Source of the DNA: DAOUVR01 sp034430535 | GTDB lineage: Bacteria > Chloroflexota > Dehalococcoidia > E44-bin15 | NCBI GenBank assembly: GCA_964443325.1 | Contig: CAYUCL010000020.1 | Span: forward strand, 1 to 38,743 | Length of the DNA: 38,743 nucleotides | Direction: 5' to 3' | Translations under genes and position numbers: made by a program | Shown here: positions 21,809-29,654 of the stretch, piece after piece | Numbering within the stretch: the stretch's first letter is position 1 | How the letters are laid out: the number at the start of each line of letters is the position of its first letter | The notes under the pieces: generated by a model | What the model was told of the DNA's origin: nothing | The model's input: the letters and a program-made list of their open reading frames with translations, nothing else | Databases searched by the model: none

Positions 21809-23699
21809 GGTAATAGGCATTGATTTGGGAACGACGAATAGCTGTGCTGCCGTAATGGAGGCCGGGGAACCGACGGTGATACCAAATGCCGAGGGGGGTC
21901 GCACCACGCCATCAATGGTGGCGATAAGTAAGAACGGCGAGCGTTTGCTCGGGCAGGTAGCCAAGCGACAGGCAATCACCAATCCGGATAACACTATCTT
22001 CAGCATCAAGCGCCTCATGGGGCGGAAGTTCAAAGAGGAGTCGGTTGAGTATGACAAGAAGCTTCTGCCTTACATGATAACCGAGGCATCCAATGGCGAT
22101 GCCGGGGTAGCCATGGGGGGCAAGGATTACAGCCCGGCCGAGATCTCGGCAATGATATTGCAGAAGATAAAGGTGGATGCCGAGGCCTACCTCGGCGACA
22201 AGGTCAACGAGGCGGTGATCACCGTGCCTGCATATTTCAGCGATAGCCAGCGCCAGGCGACCAAGGACGCCGGCAAGATCGCCGGGCTTGAGGTACTGCG
22301 CATCATCAATGAGCCCACTGCCGCCTCATTAGCCTATGGCCTGGACAAAAAGGCTGATGAGACCATCGCCGTATTCGACCTGGGTGGCGGTACCTTCGAT
22401 ATCTCCATCCTGGAGCTGGGCGAGGGCACCTTCCAGGTGAAGTCGACCAACGGCGACACTCATCTTGGCGGCGACGACTTCGACCAGTTTATTACCAACT
22501 GGCTCTGCGATGAGTTCAAAAAAGACCAGGGTATAGACCTGAGGCAGGACCGCATGGCGCTGCAACGGTTGAAGGAGGGGGCGGAGAAGGCGAAGTGCGA
22601 GCTGTCCACCGTGCAGCAGACGGAGGTAAACCTGCCCTTCATCACTGCCGATGCCAGCGGACCCAAGCATCTCAATATCACCCTCACCCGGGCAAAGCTG
22701 GAGCAGCTTGTGGGCGACCTGGTGGAGAAGACGGTGGGACCCTGTCAGCAGGCGCTTCAGGACGCTGGCATGACCTCAGCCCAGATAGATGAGGCGGTCC
22801 TCGTCGGCGGTCAGACGCGCATGCCACTTGTACAGGAGAAGGTAAAGCAGCTCTTCGGCAGGGAGCCGTCCAAGGGGGTCAACCCCGATGAGGTTGTAGC
22901 CGTCGGAGCGGCAATCCAGGCGGGAGTGCTCAAGGGAGACGTCAGCGACGTATTGCTGCTTGATATCACCCCGCTTACCCTGGGCATCGAGACCCTCGGC
23001 GGGGTGATGACCTCGCTCATCTCAAGGAATACCACCATCCCCACCGCAAAGAGCCAGATATTCTCCACCGCCGCTGATGGCCAGACCAGCGTCGAAATTC
23101 ACGTGCTCCAGGGGGAGCGCTCTATGGCTGCCGACAACAAGACCCTGGGGCGGTTCATGCTCGATGGCATCATCCCCGCACCCCGTGGCATGCCCCAGAT
23201 CGAGGTCACCTTCGATATCGACGCCAATGGCATTGTAAGCGTCAGGGCTCAGGATAAAGGGACGGGCAAGGAACAGAAGATCGTTATCACCGCCTCCAGT
23301 GGGCTGTCCAAGGAGGAGGTGGAGCGGATGCAGCGGGATGCCGAGGCCCATGCCGCTGAGGATACCCAGCGTCGCGAGGAGGTGGAGGCCAAGAATGCCG
23401 CCGATACCATGGCCTATACCGCGGAGAAGACGTTGCGAGAGCATGGGGACAAGGTGCCAGCGGAGCTCAAGCAGCAGACCGAGGAAAAGATTGCCGCGGT
23501 GCGCTCGGCACTGCAATCGGGCAACATAGATGAGGTGCGCCGCACCACACAGGAGCTGTCCGAGGCGATGCAGCAGGTGGGCAGTGTGGTGTACCAGGCG
23601 CAGCAACCCCCGCCCGGCGCTGAGGCGCCCCCTGGAGAGGAGCAACCGCCGCCGCCCCCCGATGAGGGGACGGTGGAGGGTGAGTTCCGGGAAGTCTAG
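21801..23699 (+). CDS. dnaK: Chaperone DnaK (Hsp70)
   Basis: DnaK is the ATP-dependent Hsp70 chaperone. The 632-residue protein shows all landmarks: the phosphate-1 loop GIDLGTTNSCAAVM at the N terminus, VPAYFSDSQRQATKDAG, INEPTAASLAYGLD, the phosphate-2 motif FDLGGGTFDISIL and LVGGQTRMPLVQ. The interdomain linker DVLLLDITPLTLGIETLGG and the substrate-binding and lid domains follow. A Pro-rich segment (about 610-620) precedes the typical EGEFREV C terminus. It overlaps grpE by 8 nt. No dnaJ follows: a strong terminator comes 21 nt after the stop, so the co-chaperone must be encoded elsewhere. Confidence 0.98.
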   Translation: MAKVIGIDLGTTNSCAAVMEAGEPTVIPNAEGGRTTPSMVAISKNGERLLGQVAKRQAITNPDNTIFSIKRLMGRKFKEESVEYDKKLLPYMITEASNGDAGVAMGGKDYSPAEISAMILQKIKVDAEAYLGDKVNEAVITVPAYFSDSQRQATKDAGKIAGLEVLRIINEPTAASLAYGLDKKADETIAVFDLGGGTFDISILELGEGTFQVKSTNGDTHLGGDDFDQFITNWLCDEFKKDQGIDLRQDRMALQRLKEGAEKAKCELSTVQQTEVNLPFITADASGPKHLNITLTRAKLEQLVGDLVEKTVGPCQQALQDAGMTSAQIDEAVLVGGQTRMPLVQEKVKQLFGREPSKGVNPDEVVAVGAAIQAGVLKGDVSDVLLLDITPLTLGIETLGGVMTSLISRNTTIPTAKSQIFSTAADGQTSVEIHVLQGERSMAADNKTLGRFMLDGIIPAPRGMPQIEVTFDIDANGIVSVRAQDKGTGKEQKIVITASSGLSKEEVERMQRDAEAHAAEDTQRREEVEAKNAADTMAYTAEKTLREHGDKVPAELKQQTEEKIAAVRSALQSGNIDEVRRTTQELSEAMQQVGSVVYQAQQPPPGAEAPPGEEQPPPPPDEGTVEGEFREV

Positions 23700-23720
23700 A
23701 GTACATTGAAGCGTGGGATA

Positions 23721-23750
23721 GGGCAGTCGCCTCAGGCGACTGCCCTTTTT
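23721..23750 (+). terminator. Intrinsic terminator of the heat-shock operon
   Basis: GGGCAGTCGCC and GGCGACTGCCC form a perfect 11-bp stem with a 3-nt loop, followed by TTTTT. The GTCGCC/GGCGAC part resembles the mobile mini-hairpin described at 32196-32223. Confidence 0.92.
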
Positions 23751-23801
23751 ATGTTTTTCCACCCCTCTCCCTTCAAGGGGGAGGGGACAGCCTCAGAAGT
23801 G

Positions 23802-24294
23802 GGGTGGGTGGAATGGAATGGAACCCACCTTTACAAATGGCGGTGGAAATGGTGGGTTTCGCCCTTCCGCTGAAGGGCTGCACCCACCCTACTAATTTTT
23901 GAAATGAGGACTGAGGGAGTCCTCTCCCTCAGCTTTCGTGAAGGAAAGGATTCCTTCACGCCTCAGACTTGTCAATACGTTCGTGGTGAGCCATGCACCG
24001 TTCGTGGTGAGCTTGTCGAACCATGAACGGCCCTTCGGTGAACTCAGGACAGGCCCTTCGACAGGCTCAGGGCAAACGGGAACAAAAAGGGGAGTCCACC
24101 CTTCGACAAGCTCAGGGTGAGCGGTCTCTGCCCTCTTGTGGGGGTCTGGGGGTTTCCCCCAGTTACATTTTCCCCCCTCTCCTTGAGGAGAGGGGGTTAG
24201 GGGGTAAGGTGACTTCACCCTCATCTGTATTTACGCTTAATGTATCGCGACCCTTTAGGGTCGCTTTGAGCGAGGCTAAAGCCTCGCGCTACGT
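23802..24294. repeat. Repeat cluster after dnaK (families E, C, F, G, A)
   Basis: Order: E (23802-23892), C (23905-23964), F composite with several CTTCGACA/TGTCGAA units (23979-24122), G (24140-24212, nearly the same as 21095-21169) and A (24241-24294, with TGTATCGCGACCC instead of TGTAGCG). The F block includes an unoccupied version (junction 24021/24022) of the site that carries the 28-nt insert elsewhere. No gene lies in this stretch. Confidence 0.8.
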
Positions 24295-24347
24295 AGCTAA
24301 CGCTACGTAGCTAAAATGGGCAGCCCAGGGGGGTGTCGTACAAGGGG

Positions 24348-24376
24348 TTGACAGGTATTAACAGCTATGGTATAAT
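24348..24376 (+). promoter_or_regulatory. Perfect-consensus sigma-70 promoter of a candidate non-coding RNA
   Basis: TTGACA (24348-24353), a 17-nt spacer and TATAAT (24371-24376) match the consensus exactly. No open frame on the plus strand begins in the following 280 nt with a ribosome site. Confidence 0.85.
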
Positions 24377-24382
24377 TTACCC

Positions 24383-24657
24383 CTACTAAATTTATCGTTC
24401 TTTATATCAAGAGAGAGAAAATTAGTTAATAGCACGTAGTAGTACGCCAAACCAGTCATTCCAGGGGCTACCATATTTATTAGTGATCCAGCGTTAGTCG
24501 CTAGATCCCAATCAAAGTGCCGAAGGCACTCATTAAAAGAGGTTCTAGCTCGTTTTTCTAAAGCGGGGGCAAGGAAGCGGAACCTGGATGTGGTTGCTTT
24601 GGGGTTCCGTGGAGCCATTAGCAAAACCGACCGCGAAGGTCGGTTTTTATATTTTTT
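24383..24657 (+). ncRNA. Candidate non-coding RNA or regulatory leader upstream of the signal peptidase
   Basis: The stretch starts just after a consensus promoter and ends with a clear intrinsic terminator. It contains local hairpins such as AGTGCC/GGCACT (24515-24529) and GGTTC/GAACC (24541-24584) but no credible reading frame. An 88-codon open frame on the opposite strand (24358-24624) would have to be read against the promoter and terminator and looks unlike any family known to me. No match to tmRNA, RNase P RNA, SRP RNA or a common riboswitch was recognised. It could be a free small RNA or an attenuated leader of the signal peptidase/TasA-like genes. The ends are estimated. Confidence 0.5.
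24623..24657 (+). terminator. Intrinsic terminator of the candidate non-coding RNA
   Basis: AAACCGACC and GGTCGGTTT pair around a GCGAA loop, followed by a T-rich tail (TTTTTATATTTTTT). Confidence 0.8.
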
Positions 24658-24698
24658 GGGGGTGGAACCAGAAGATAGATTTTAGTTGAAAATAAAAT

Positions 24699-24840
24699 GG
24701 CCCCGAGTGAGGTGGTGACTCACCGGGGCCGTGACATCAGGCGCACGCAGCACCCGTATACGTTTATCGGGTATATCACAAAATCCGAAGAATGTCAAGT
24801 AGGCCAGCCGTGCTGCCTGATGGGAAGCATGGCTGGCCTA
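24699..24840 (+). other. Two strong hairpins upstream of the signal peptidase gene
   Basis: At 24699-24730 GGCCCC and GTGAG pair with CTCAC and GGGGCC. At 24800-24840 a 15-bp stem (TAGGCCAGCCGTGCT with AGCATGGCTGGCCTA, one G-U pair) closes an 11-nt loop and ends 47 nt before the start codon. Neither has a T tail. They may affect mRNA stability or act with the upstream terminator as a regulatory leader; the ligand or signal is unknown. Confidence 0.5.
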
Positions 24841-24887
24841 ACTTATATACCGGAATTAATGAGGCTCAAGCAGGGCAGCGGAGAAAT

Positions 24888-25496
24888 ATGAAGAATACTA
24901 AGAGGGTAATATCTTACATAATCGTCGGCATTTTTGTGATTATCGCCGCTGCAATTTTGTTCTTGATCCTGTCCCCGAGTTACGAAGCCAGAATAGTCAG
25001 AAGCGAGAGCATGAAGCCGGCACTGAACCTGGGAGACGTAGTCATAATGAGATCGGCAACAGATATAGGAGACATCGAGCCGGGCGTGGTCATAGGCTTT
25101 GAGCGTGGTGAAGAGATGATCGCCCACCGCGTCGTTTCGGTAGAGGGAGAAAACATACAGACTGCGGGTGATGCGACTGGAGACCCGGACCCGTGGCTGG
25201 TTCCATTCTCCGATGTTAGCGGTGTATACATGTTCAAGGTCCCCTACCTGGGATACGTTTCCAAGTTTACCCGTACCCCCGTTGGTTGGATACTGATGGT
25301 TATTATACCCGGGACGCTGCTTATGGGCTATCTGGTGTGGGACATGTTCCGTAAACCTAAGAAGGCTGTGCCGTCAAGGGTAAAGGCTGGTAATAGTAAT
25401 AGCGTTTCTTCAGCGAAGGCAAGGGGCAACAATGCTGGCTCCTCGGCAAAAGCCGGGCTGAGAAAGGAACGCCGTCAAAGGGCAACGAGCCGATAA
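24888..25496 (+). CDS. SipW-type signal peptidase I
   Basis: This 202-residue membrane protease belongs to the archaeal/ER-like branch of signal peptidase I, which includes SipW of Bacillus. The N-terminal membrane span covers residues 8-29. The nucleophile is Ser41 in the SESMKPAL box. The general base position is His80 (AHRVV) rather than the Lys of ordinary bacterial enzymes, and GDATGDPDPW follows with the conserved Asp. A second membrane span (about 135-155) leads to a Lys/Arg/Ser-rich cytosolic tail of about 45 residues. The ATG at 24888 is preferred because upstream codons cross a hairpin. SipW enzymes process TasA/CalY-type proteins, and such a gene follows 156 nt downstream, so the two probably work as a pair. 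Confidence 0.92.
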   Translation: MKNTKRVISYIIVGIFVIIAAAILFLILSPSYEARIVRSESMKPALNLGDVVIMRSATDIGDIEPGVVIGFERGEEMIAHRVVSVEGENIQTAGDATGDPDPWLVPFSDVSGVYMFKVPYLGYVSKFTRTPVGWILMVIIPGTLLMGYLVWDMFRKPKKAVPSRVKAGNSNSVSSAKARGNNAGSSAKAGLRKERRQRATSR

Positions 25497-25500
25497 TAAA

Positions 25501-25545
25501 TGTAGTTGCCTGTCCTTCAGCGGAAGGATCAGGCACAAATACAAC
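25501..25545. repeat. TGTAGTTGCC repeat, second copy
   Basis: TGTAGTTGCC, a CCTTC/GAAGG core hairpin and an AGGCA...ACA end lie just after the signal peptidase stop. It is a degenerate version of the repeat at 82-143. Confidence 0.55.
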
Positions 25546-25652
25546 CAAATAGCCGAGAATCAAAAAAGGAGGTGTACTCAAGGGATAATAAGTTAATAGG
25601 ACTAAAGAGAACAAGGATAGCAAAATCTAAACTAGAAAGGAGGTGATTAAGA

Positions 25653-28481
25653 ATGAAAAAGGTGCTATTTAGTGTACTGTTTATCGCGATGGTTGCTTCC
25701 ATGATTGGAGCTGGCACATGGGCCTACTTCAGCGACTACGAGACCTCCTGCGAAAACTACTTCGGCGCTGGCGTACTCGATCTGAAGGTGGACGGTGGGG
25801 ATGATGCCCTGCCGGTCTTCTTCAACGATACCTGCATAGCGCCGGGCTGGGACCAGGTCGATTTGCTCACGGTCAGCAACCCGGGCTGCGTACCCGGCAA
25901 GCTGGACATTCAGATGCTGGACCTCGTCGACAGGGAGAACGCCTGTGAAGAGCCTGAGGCCGAGGGGTGCGCGGTTCCGGACAACGAAAGCTGCGACCCG
26001 GACCCCACCTGCGGTGACCCTGGCGAGGGAGAGGGCGAACTGTCGCAGTACATGATGGTTGAGATCCTTGCTGACTGCGACGACGATTCCACCACCGGCC
26101 CAGCGGGCTACGAGACAACCGTGTTCGCTGAGAACACTGTGCTCGCACTCTATACCCAGGGGAACATCAGGTTCTGTGACTGCATTGCAACCCCGGAAGA
26201 CCCGCCGGATGCTCCGATAGACGAGGTCCCCATGATGTTCCACTGGTGGATCGACGGTCCTTCGGTGGGGAACATCATCATGGGGGATAGCATCGAGTTC
26301 TGCATTGAGTTCAGCCTGGAGCAGGAGCCGTGCATGGGCGAGTGTGTGCTTGAGGTTACTGGATTCCAGCAACCGGCGAGCGTGATCGCGGGCAATCCGT
26401 ACAACTTCTCCGTGGACGTGCATGCCAACGGAACGACTGCGTGCGACGGCTGGATCAATGTTGAGGTCCCTGAGGCTGTGTGGGCTGACTCGACGTACGT
26501 ATCTGGCCTCAACCCATGTGACACGGTCAAGCTGCCCTTCTCCATGCCCACAGCGGGCCTGACTCCTGGCAGTTACACCGTAGTTGCCGATGGCGAGGTG
26601 TGCCCGTTTGAGGTCCTGGAGCCCGGTGCGCTGGCGGTAACCGGCATACAGCAGGACGACTACATCCAGATCTGCGAGGACCTCAGCGTGGGGATTGACA
26701 TCCACAATACGGGTGGCGTGCCCACCGAGGGCATGGTATTCGCTTGCGTCGTTGACCCGCTGGGCAACCCTCTGGTCGCTCCGCAGTTCCTACCCACTGG
26801 TGTGATAGACCCGTGCCAGACGGTCAAGGTAGCGGTCGACTTCGGCCACGTGGGTGAGAGCTGGAGACCTGGCGGCGCGGTCGTCGCCGGATTCCCGGCG
26901 AACCTGGCTGACCCGCAGGAAGAGGAGCTCTTCATCTGCCCGATGGGATTCCTCCTGCCAGCGACCTTTGAGGTTACTGGCATCCAGCAGCCAGCCGGTT
27001 TGCAGCCTTGCGAGGACATCGTCATCGCGGTCGATGTACACAACGCCGGTGACAAGCCCGGAGTGTGCACCGTGGTGACCATGTGGATCGAGGACGAGAT
27101 CGGACAGACCATCTACGGTCCCGTGACCGGCACGACAGACGTGCTGAACCCGTGCGACACGGAGAAGGTACCGTTCGCCTCAGTCCATGCCGATCCGGCA
27201 TGGCTGGACACGACCATCTACGTCTTCGCGCAGGCATGTGGCGGCATACCTACCATGTGCCCGATCAACGTTGTTGGTGGGCCGTGCATCGAGGTGACCG
27301 GCATCCAGCAGCCTGAGGAGGTCATGATCTGCGATGAACTGGTTGTCGCGGTTGACGTCCACAACGCTGGTGGCAAGCCCGGCGAGTGCTCCGTAGACGT
27401 GTGGGTTGAGGACCAGGGCGGCGCGACGATTGCTGGTCCGTGGAACCAGGCTGTTCCGATGCTCGCCCCGTGCGACACCGAGAAGCTCCCGTTCACCATC
27501 GGACACGTAGACGAGACCTGGGAGCCTGGCATCGTTGTATGGGCGGAAAGCTGCTGCGGAGACCCGGTCTCCTGCCCGATCGTAGTAATCCCTATACCGC
27601 CGCCTGAGCCACCGGTGCCCGAGCCGTGCTGCTGGTGCATCTACGAAGCTACCTACTACGAGTGCGGAAGCGTAGCGCATCCGGAACCTTGTGAAGACAT
27701 GCCGGAGCCGGGAGTGACTGAGTTCGATGCCCAGGAGTACTACGCCCGCCATACTGACTTTCAGCGTGAAGCCGGCTATGCGGTGCCTGGATGTGTGCCG
27801 CCAACCACCATTGCGGCACCAAGCTACGAGTATCACACGAGCTTCTATGGCATGGACTGGCATCTATTGAATGAGTGTGATCCAGGCGACTGCCCGCAAC
27901 GCTACGCCGGCGCGCTCGGTTTTAAGGTAGAGCTGGCAGACATGGCAGGCTGGATGGACAAGGAGAACCTGACAAGCTTCGTGACCCTGTTCCAGGTCGA
28001 TATATCGCTCGGTCCGGCTTGCGCATACATGTACGTCTGGGCCATCAACCAGCTGGACGGCTGGGTGATCGCGGGTGACAACGCTGGCTGGCCGTACGCC
28101 GTGGGCAACGAGTGGGTCACCCACACAGTTGCGCTGGGCGGCGGCGTCGACACATGGAGCTACAGCTACGTAAACGACACCATGATGCTGCCGGCCCCTG
28201 CCACCACTGCAACGCCTGTCTACCCCAGCGGCATGATAGAGTGCTACCAGGTTATGGGCTACACGTGGGATGACGCCAATACGAACGGCATTGTAGAGCC
28301 AGAGGAGTGCGTTCCCAACGGCATAAATTACTACCACAACGATTACGGTTGCCAAATACTGGAGATAGTGTTCCCAGGCCTGATACTGCAGGGTTGGGAG
28401 TGGCGATGGCTTCAGTGGTACTGCCACGCGCCAAACTGGCCAGACCCAGCACCAGACCTTCCATGGTGGTCTACGCCGTAA
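25653..28481 (+). CDS. TasA/CalY-like secreted protein with Ig-like repeats, cysteine-rich
   Basis: The 942-residue precursor begins like SipW substrates: a hydrophobic signal segment (residues 3-24) followed by TWAYFSDYETS, the hallmark of TasA/camelysin proteins. The TasA-like part runs to about 230. Four Ig/CARDB-like repeats start near residues 232, 325, 437 and 543, each opening VTG(F/I)QQ and containing a VDVH(N/A) strand. A Pro-rich linker (about 648-660) leads to an unrecognised C-terminal region with many Trp and Tyr. By my count there are 45 Cys (nearly 5 percent), unusual for this family, suggesting disulfide or metal cross-linking. The ribosome site AAAGGAGGTGA is a full anti-SD match, implying high expression. 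A fibre or surface-matrix role is inferred. Confidence 0.8.
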   Translation: MKKVLFSVLFIAMVASMIGAGTWAYFSDYETSCENYFGAGVLDLKVDGGDDALPVFFNDTCIAPGWDQVDLLTVSNPGCVPGKLDIQMLDLVDRENACEEPEAEGCAVPDNESCDPDPTCGDPGEGEGELSQYMMVEILADCDDDSTTGPAGYETTVFAENTVLALYTQGNIRFCDCIATPEDPPDAPIDEVPMMFHWWIDGPSVGNIIMGDSIEFCIEFSLEQEPCMGECVLEVTGFQQPASVIAGNPYNFSVDVHANGTTACDGWINVEVPEAVWADSTYVSGLNPCDTVKLPFSMPTAGLTPGSYTVVADGEVCPFEVLEPGALAVTGIQQDDYIQICEDLSVGIDIHNTGGVPTEGMVFACVVDPLGNPLVAPQFLPTGVIDPCQTVKVAVDFGHVGESWRPGGAVVAGFPANLADPQEEELFICPMGFLLPATFEVTGIQQPAGLQPCEDIVIAVDVHNAGDKPGVCTVVTMWIEDEIGQTIYGPVTGTTDVLNPCDTEKVPFASVHADPAWLDTTIYVFAQACGGIPTMCPINVVGGPCIEVTGIQQPEEVMICDELVVAVDVHNAGGKPGECSVDVWVEDQGGATIAGPWNQAVPMLAPCDTEKLPFTIGHVDETWEPGIVVWAESCCGDPVSCPIVVIPIPPPEPPVPEPCCWCIYEATYYECGSVAHPEPCEDMPEPGVTEFDAQEYYARHTDFQREAGYAVPGCVPPTTIAAPSYEYHTSFYGMDWHLLNECDPGDCPQRYAGALGFKVELADMAGWMDKENLTSFVTLFQVDISLGPACAYMYVWAINQLDGWVIAGDNAGWPYAVGNEWVTHTVALGGGVDTWSYSYVNDTMMLPAPATTATPVYPSGMIECYQVMGYTWDDANTNGIVEPEECVPNGINYYHNDYGCQILEIVFPGLILQGWEWRWLQWYCHAPNWPDPAPDLPWWSTP

Positions 28482-28506
28482 GTCTTTAGAGTGTAACAAG
28501 GCTAAC

Positions 28507-28755
28507 TGGCGAGTTTTAAAGGGCCCTGCCCTTCCCGAAGGGGGCGGGGCCCTTCCCTTTGCCCATCTGAAACCCCCACAAACCCACCCTACAATATAGC
28601 CTCTGTATGAGGACTGAGGGAGTCCTCTCCCTCAGTTTTCGTGAAGGAAAGGATTCCTTCACGCCTCAGACTTGTCAACGCCCATGTGTCATTACGAGGC
28701 CTGTCATAAACATCGTAGGGGCACGGCCCTTCTAAGAAGGGTGCCCCTACTTGAC
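28507..28755. repeat. 249-bp direct repeat, copy 1
   Basis: This block follows the TasA-like gene and recurs almost base for base at 30610-30858. It contains a terminator-like stem (28521-28552), a half family E end, a family C unit (28608-28669) and a complete family D unit (28715-28750). Confidence 0.9.
28521..28560 (+). terminator. Probable terminator of the TasA-like gene
   Basis: GGGCCCTGCCC pairs with GGGCGGGGCCC around a short loop and is followed by CTTCCCTTT. The tail is a weak T-run. The same structure is at 30624-30663 behind a remnant of a second TasA-like gene. Confidence 0.6.
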
Positions 28756-28804
28756 CATGGCCGCCATGACCCCGGATGATTTTGTAAAGGGAGTGAAGAA
28801 GTAG
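28751..28804 (+). pseudogene. 3' remnant of a GYD-domain gene
   Basis: The 54 nt encode LTMAAMTPDDFVKGVKK and a stop; the intact gene at 37421-37708 ends LTMAAMTLDEFIKGVKK. The remnant begins one base after a family D repeat and is followed by a lipoprotein gene homologous to the one following the intact copy. It is therefore the left end of a segmental duplication cut at the repeat. Confidence 0.9.
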
Positions 28805-28858
28805 CCTTGTTCCAATAAGGCGCTTGTGCTACACTAGGAGGTTATAAGGAGTTATTAA

Positions 28859-29479
28859 ATGAAGTTCAGCAAGTTTATACCGCTCATTTTGCTTATCCTG
28901 GTCCTCCTGGCAGGCGGTTCATGCTCATGTGGGGGAGATGGAGGAAAACCCACGCCCACAAGTACGCCATCGCCTACCCCAAGCCCCACGGCCAACGCCA
29001 CCCTTACCCCTACGCCTATTACCGAGTACCTGGAGTACATCGATGAGGAGAACGGCTTCGCTATCTCCTACCCGCAGGGATGGGAAATGTTGCCCCACGA
29101 ATATTGGTCTAATGAGACGCTTGCTTTTTTTTGGACTGGGCAAGCAGACATGCAGTGCGCACCTCAGTTCTATTTGTCCAGAGAGGAACTAGACCAGCCG
29201 ACCAGTGTTCAGGATTGGTTTGAACAAGACAGAGGCAATCTAACTGCTAGCGAGGGGTACAGCCCCATTTCTGAAGAGATGATCACAGTGGATGGCAATG
29301 CGGCGATAAAGCATGTACTGACCGTTGAGTATGGCGAGGCCACTCTCCAGCTTATACGGCTATATCTGGTGAAGGATACGTCTGGATGGCTCTTAAACTG
29401 TGTATGTCTATCTGACTGCTGGCCACGCTACGGCCCTAATTTCGAAACCGTAGCGGTAAGCCTCCGTTTTCTTGACTAG
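28859..29479 (+). CDS. Lipoprotein with Pro/Thr linker and PsbP-like domain, copy 1
   Basis: This 206-residue exported protein has a signal sequence (1-21) ending in a lipobox-like LAGGSC region. A Thr/Pro/Ser-rich linker (about 30-53) leads to a domain starting YIDEENGFAISYPQGW, which resembles PsbP/DUF1795-like folds. The function is unknown. Its paralogue at 37763-38326 has a shorter linker and the same domain start, DEENGFAILYPQGW. The ATG follows AAGGAG. The gene and about 100 nt before it are part of a duplication shared with the second locus. Confidence 0.8.
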   Translation: MKFSKFIPLILLILVLLAGGSCSCGGDGGKPTPTSTPSPTPSPTANATLTPTPITEYLEYIDEENGFAISYPQGWEMLPHEYWSNETLAFFWTGQADMQCAPQFYLSREELDQPTSVQDWFEQDRGNLTASEGYSPISEEMITVDGNAAIKHVLTVEYGEATLQLIRLYLVKDTSGWLLNCVCLSDCWPRYGPNFETVAVSLRFLD

Positions 29480-29654
29480 ACTCCTCTCGAGACTGAGTAG
29501 CTTTCTACGTGTAGCATGGAATTGTTTTATATGGCTAGCAACATCGACGACTCGAGCAACTTCGAATGGTAAGTTGCAGCAGGGGCAGGTTTATTGGACG
29601 GTAACGCTCAGGGACACGCCGCGAGCGGAGCGTTGGTACGAGAAGGCACGCATT

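Noticed and set aside
19550..24294. Insertion sequences or MITEs with target-site duplications
   Set aside because: No transposase and no consistent short direct repeats flank the units. They look more like REP-type palindromes, so they are annotated only as repeats.
24358..24624. 88-codon minus-strand frame over the candidate RNA
   Set aside because: It opposes a perfect promoter and a terminator that point right, has no recognised family, and ends within the promoter. The non-coding RNA reading is simpler, though conservation could change this.
24699..24840. Known riboswitch (cyclic di-GMP, fluoride or manganese type)
   Set aside because: The hairpins lack the conserved loop sequences of these classes as I know them, so only an unspecified structured leader is claimed.
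24697..24887. Plus-strand frame from the ATG at 24697 through the hairpins before the signal peptidase
   Set aside because: It crosses two strong stems, has no ribosome site and resembles no protein family.
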